Shown here: one piece after another, positions 31,421-32,019 of the stretch
Numbering within the stretch: the stretch's first letter is position 1
How the letters are laid out: every line of letters starts with the position of its first letter
Assembly: GCA_033763735.1 (NCBI GenBank)
Contig: JANRJY010000120.1
Location: 1 to 32,019 of the forward strand
DNA: 32,019 nucleotides
Origin: JANRJY01 sp033763735
GTDB taxonomy: Bacteria > Bacteroidota > Bacteroidia > Cytophagales > UBA9547
Reading direction: 5' to 3'
Notes under the pieces: generated by a model
Told to the model about the DNA's origin: nothing
The model's database searches: none
What the model saw: the letters and a program-made list of their open reading frames with translations, nothing else
Made by a program: the position numbers and the translations under genes

Positions 31421-32019
31421 ATGAATCGTTTAGTTTTTATAATAATTATTATATGTTCATTTTTTGTCTGTGCACAAAATCAGTTTGATGTTAAGTCTCT
31501 TTATGACGTGGATTTAATATGTGGGCAAGGTACTGGTGAAAATTTTGTAAATCCAAATGAGCCGAAAATAATAAGCGGTAGAGATGGAACTAGATTCATG
31601 CAAGGAAGCGCAATCCCTTGTTCTAATAGTTCTAATTCTATAGTTTTCAGACCAGATGCAACAAAAATTCCAACAACTCGCGTTTGGGATTTATTTCCAC
31701 CTTTCTACAGAGATATTCCTACAACAGAGTATATCACTGCTCCCACTACCTATACGGTAAATACAACCTCAAATCCCACTGCATTTATTCCAGGAAAAGC
31801 CGATGTTTCACCTACGGGCGCAGCATCCTATGCCATTCCTCTTGAGTTGCCAAGTGGTTCTAATAATTTTACACCTTCTATTGGCATAGTTTATAATAGC
31901 CAAGGTGGCAATGGTATTATGGGTTATGGATGGGCACTTGCTGGATTATCCATGGTACAAAGAACAGGGAAAAATAAGTTTTTTGATGGGGCGTATGGAC
32001 CAGTAAAATTTGATAACAC
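31421..32019 (+). CDS. SpvB/RHS-type secreted protein, 5' part only
   Basis: The frame is open to the window end (about 199 codons). A signal peptide 'LVFIIIIICSFFVCAQ' precedes a variable stretch. From about residue 125 the SpvB/TcdB N-terminal motif appears: 'GKADVSPTGAASYAIPLELP' followed by 'YNSQGGNGIMGYGWALAGLS'. In full-length members this leads into long RHS/YD repeats and often a C-terminal toxin, none of which is visible here. It starts two bases after the sorted protein gene, so the three are made together. The function is likely a surface or delivered toxin, or a wall-associated protein. Confidence 0.83.
   Translation, partial: MNRLVFIIIIICSFFVCAQNQFDVKSLYDVDLICGQGTGENFVNPNEPKIISGRDGTRFMQGSAIPCSNSSNSIVFRPDATKIPTTRVWDLFPPFYRDIPTTEYITAPTTYTVNTTSNPTAFIPGKADVSPTGAASYAIPLELPSGSNNFTPSIGIVYNSQGGNGIMGYGWALAGLSMVQRTGKNKFFDGAYGPVKFDN

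Noticed and set aside
4552..32019. Search for a second attachment site matching the tRNA-Arg(CCT) 3' end
   Set aside because: Only chance matches were seen (for example TTCGATTCC near 19922 and GGAGCCA near 28347, both inside coding regions), so no right border is claimed.
1..32019. CRISPR array
   Set aside because: No evenly spaced repeat of 25-40 bases with unique spacers; the only regular array is the 10-base phased one at 9340-9512.

Overview
The window is strongly AT-rich and looks like a Bacteroidota (Bacteroidetes) genome. The evidence is a T9SS type A C-terminal sorting domain, TAnnTTTG-type -7 promoter elements before both tRNAs, BfmA/BtgA-type mobilization genes, a Bacteroidota-style integrase, and a fibre-like protein with the phylum's typical 'HLPEVPSA' C-terminal domain. 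Genus cannot be told from the sequence.

Layout. (1) About 1-4500 is ordinary chromosome: an exported TPR protein, a D-2-hydroxyacid dehydrogenase, a convergent LytTR response regulator, tRNA-Arg(TCT), and a protein-glutaminase-like protein. (2) About 4506-11340 is the core of an integrated mobilizable element. tRNA-Arg(CCT) is followed by a tyrosine recombinase, a membrane protein, an excisionase-like HTH protein, a winged-helix protein, ParA, a 10-bp-phased repeat array (candidate centromere), a ParB-like small protein, three consecutive hairpins (candidate oriT), a BfmA/BtgA protein and an HUH relaxase. No type IV secretion genes are present, so it would need a helper. (3) About 11450-12560 holds two cargo genes, one of them a histidine phosphatase. 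(4) 12846-16250 is a tightly coupled four-gene operon: a FokI-like nuclease, a QatB-like protein starting Met-Gly, a QueC/QatC-like enzyme and an unknown protein. It is bracketed by two long folded inverted-repeat structures. This is the best candidate for an undescribed system. (5) 16491-22993 continues as a defence island: a putAbiC-like membrane protein, an Mrr-type restriction enzyme, a membrane-anchored protein, an MmeI-like restriction-methylation fusion and two small membrane proteins. (6) 23000-27076 holds small unknown genes, an AbiEii-type toxin with its partner, an XRE regulator with a clear operator and a metallophosphatase. (7) 27361 to the end is an exported surface operon: a 1203-residue fibre-like protein, a small T9SS-sorted protein, and the start of an SpvB/RHS-type protein cut by the window edge.

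How the parts may work together. The integrase and tRNA give the insertion point, ParA with its repeats gives maintenance, and BfmA plus relaxase gives mobilization. The rest is cargo, mostly phage defence. In the four-gene operon I infer that the QatC-like enzyme attaches a 7-deazaguanine-type base to the N-terminal glycine of the QatB-like protein, and that the FokI-like nuclease is the effector, in place of the ATPase and TatD nuclease of classical QatABCD. I found no second copy of the tRNA 3' end, so the right border of the element is not located.
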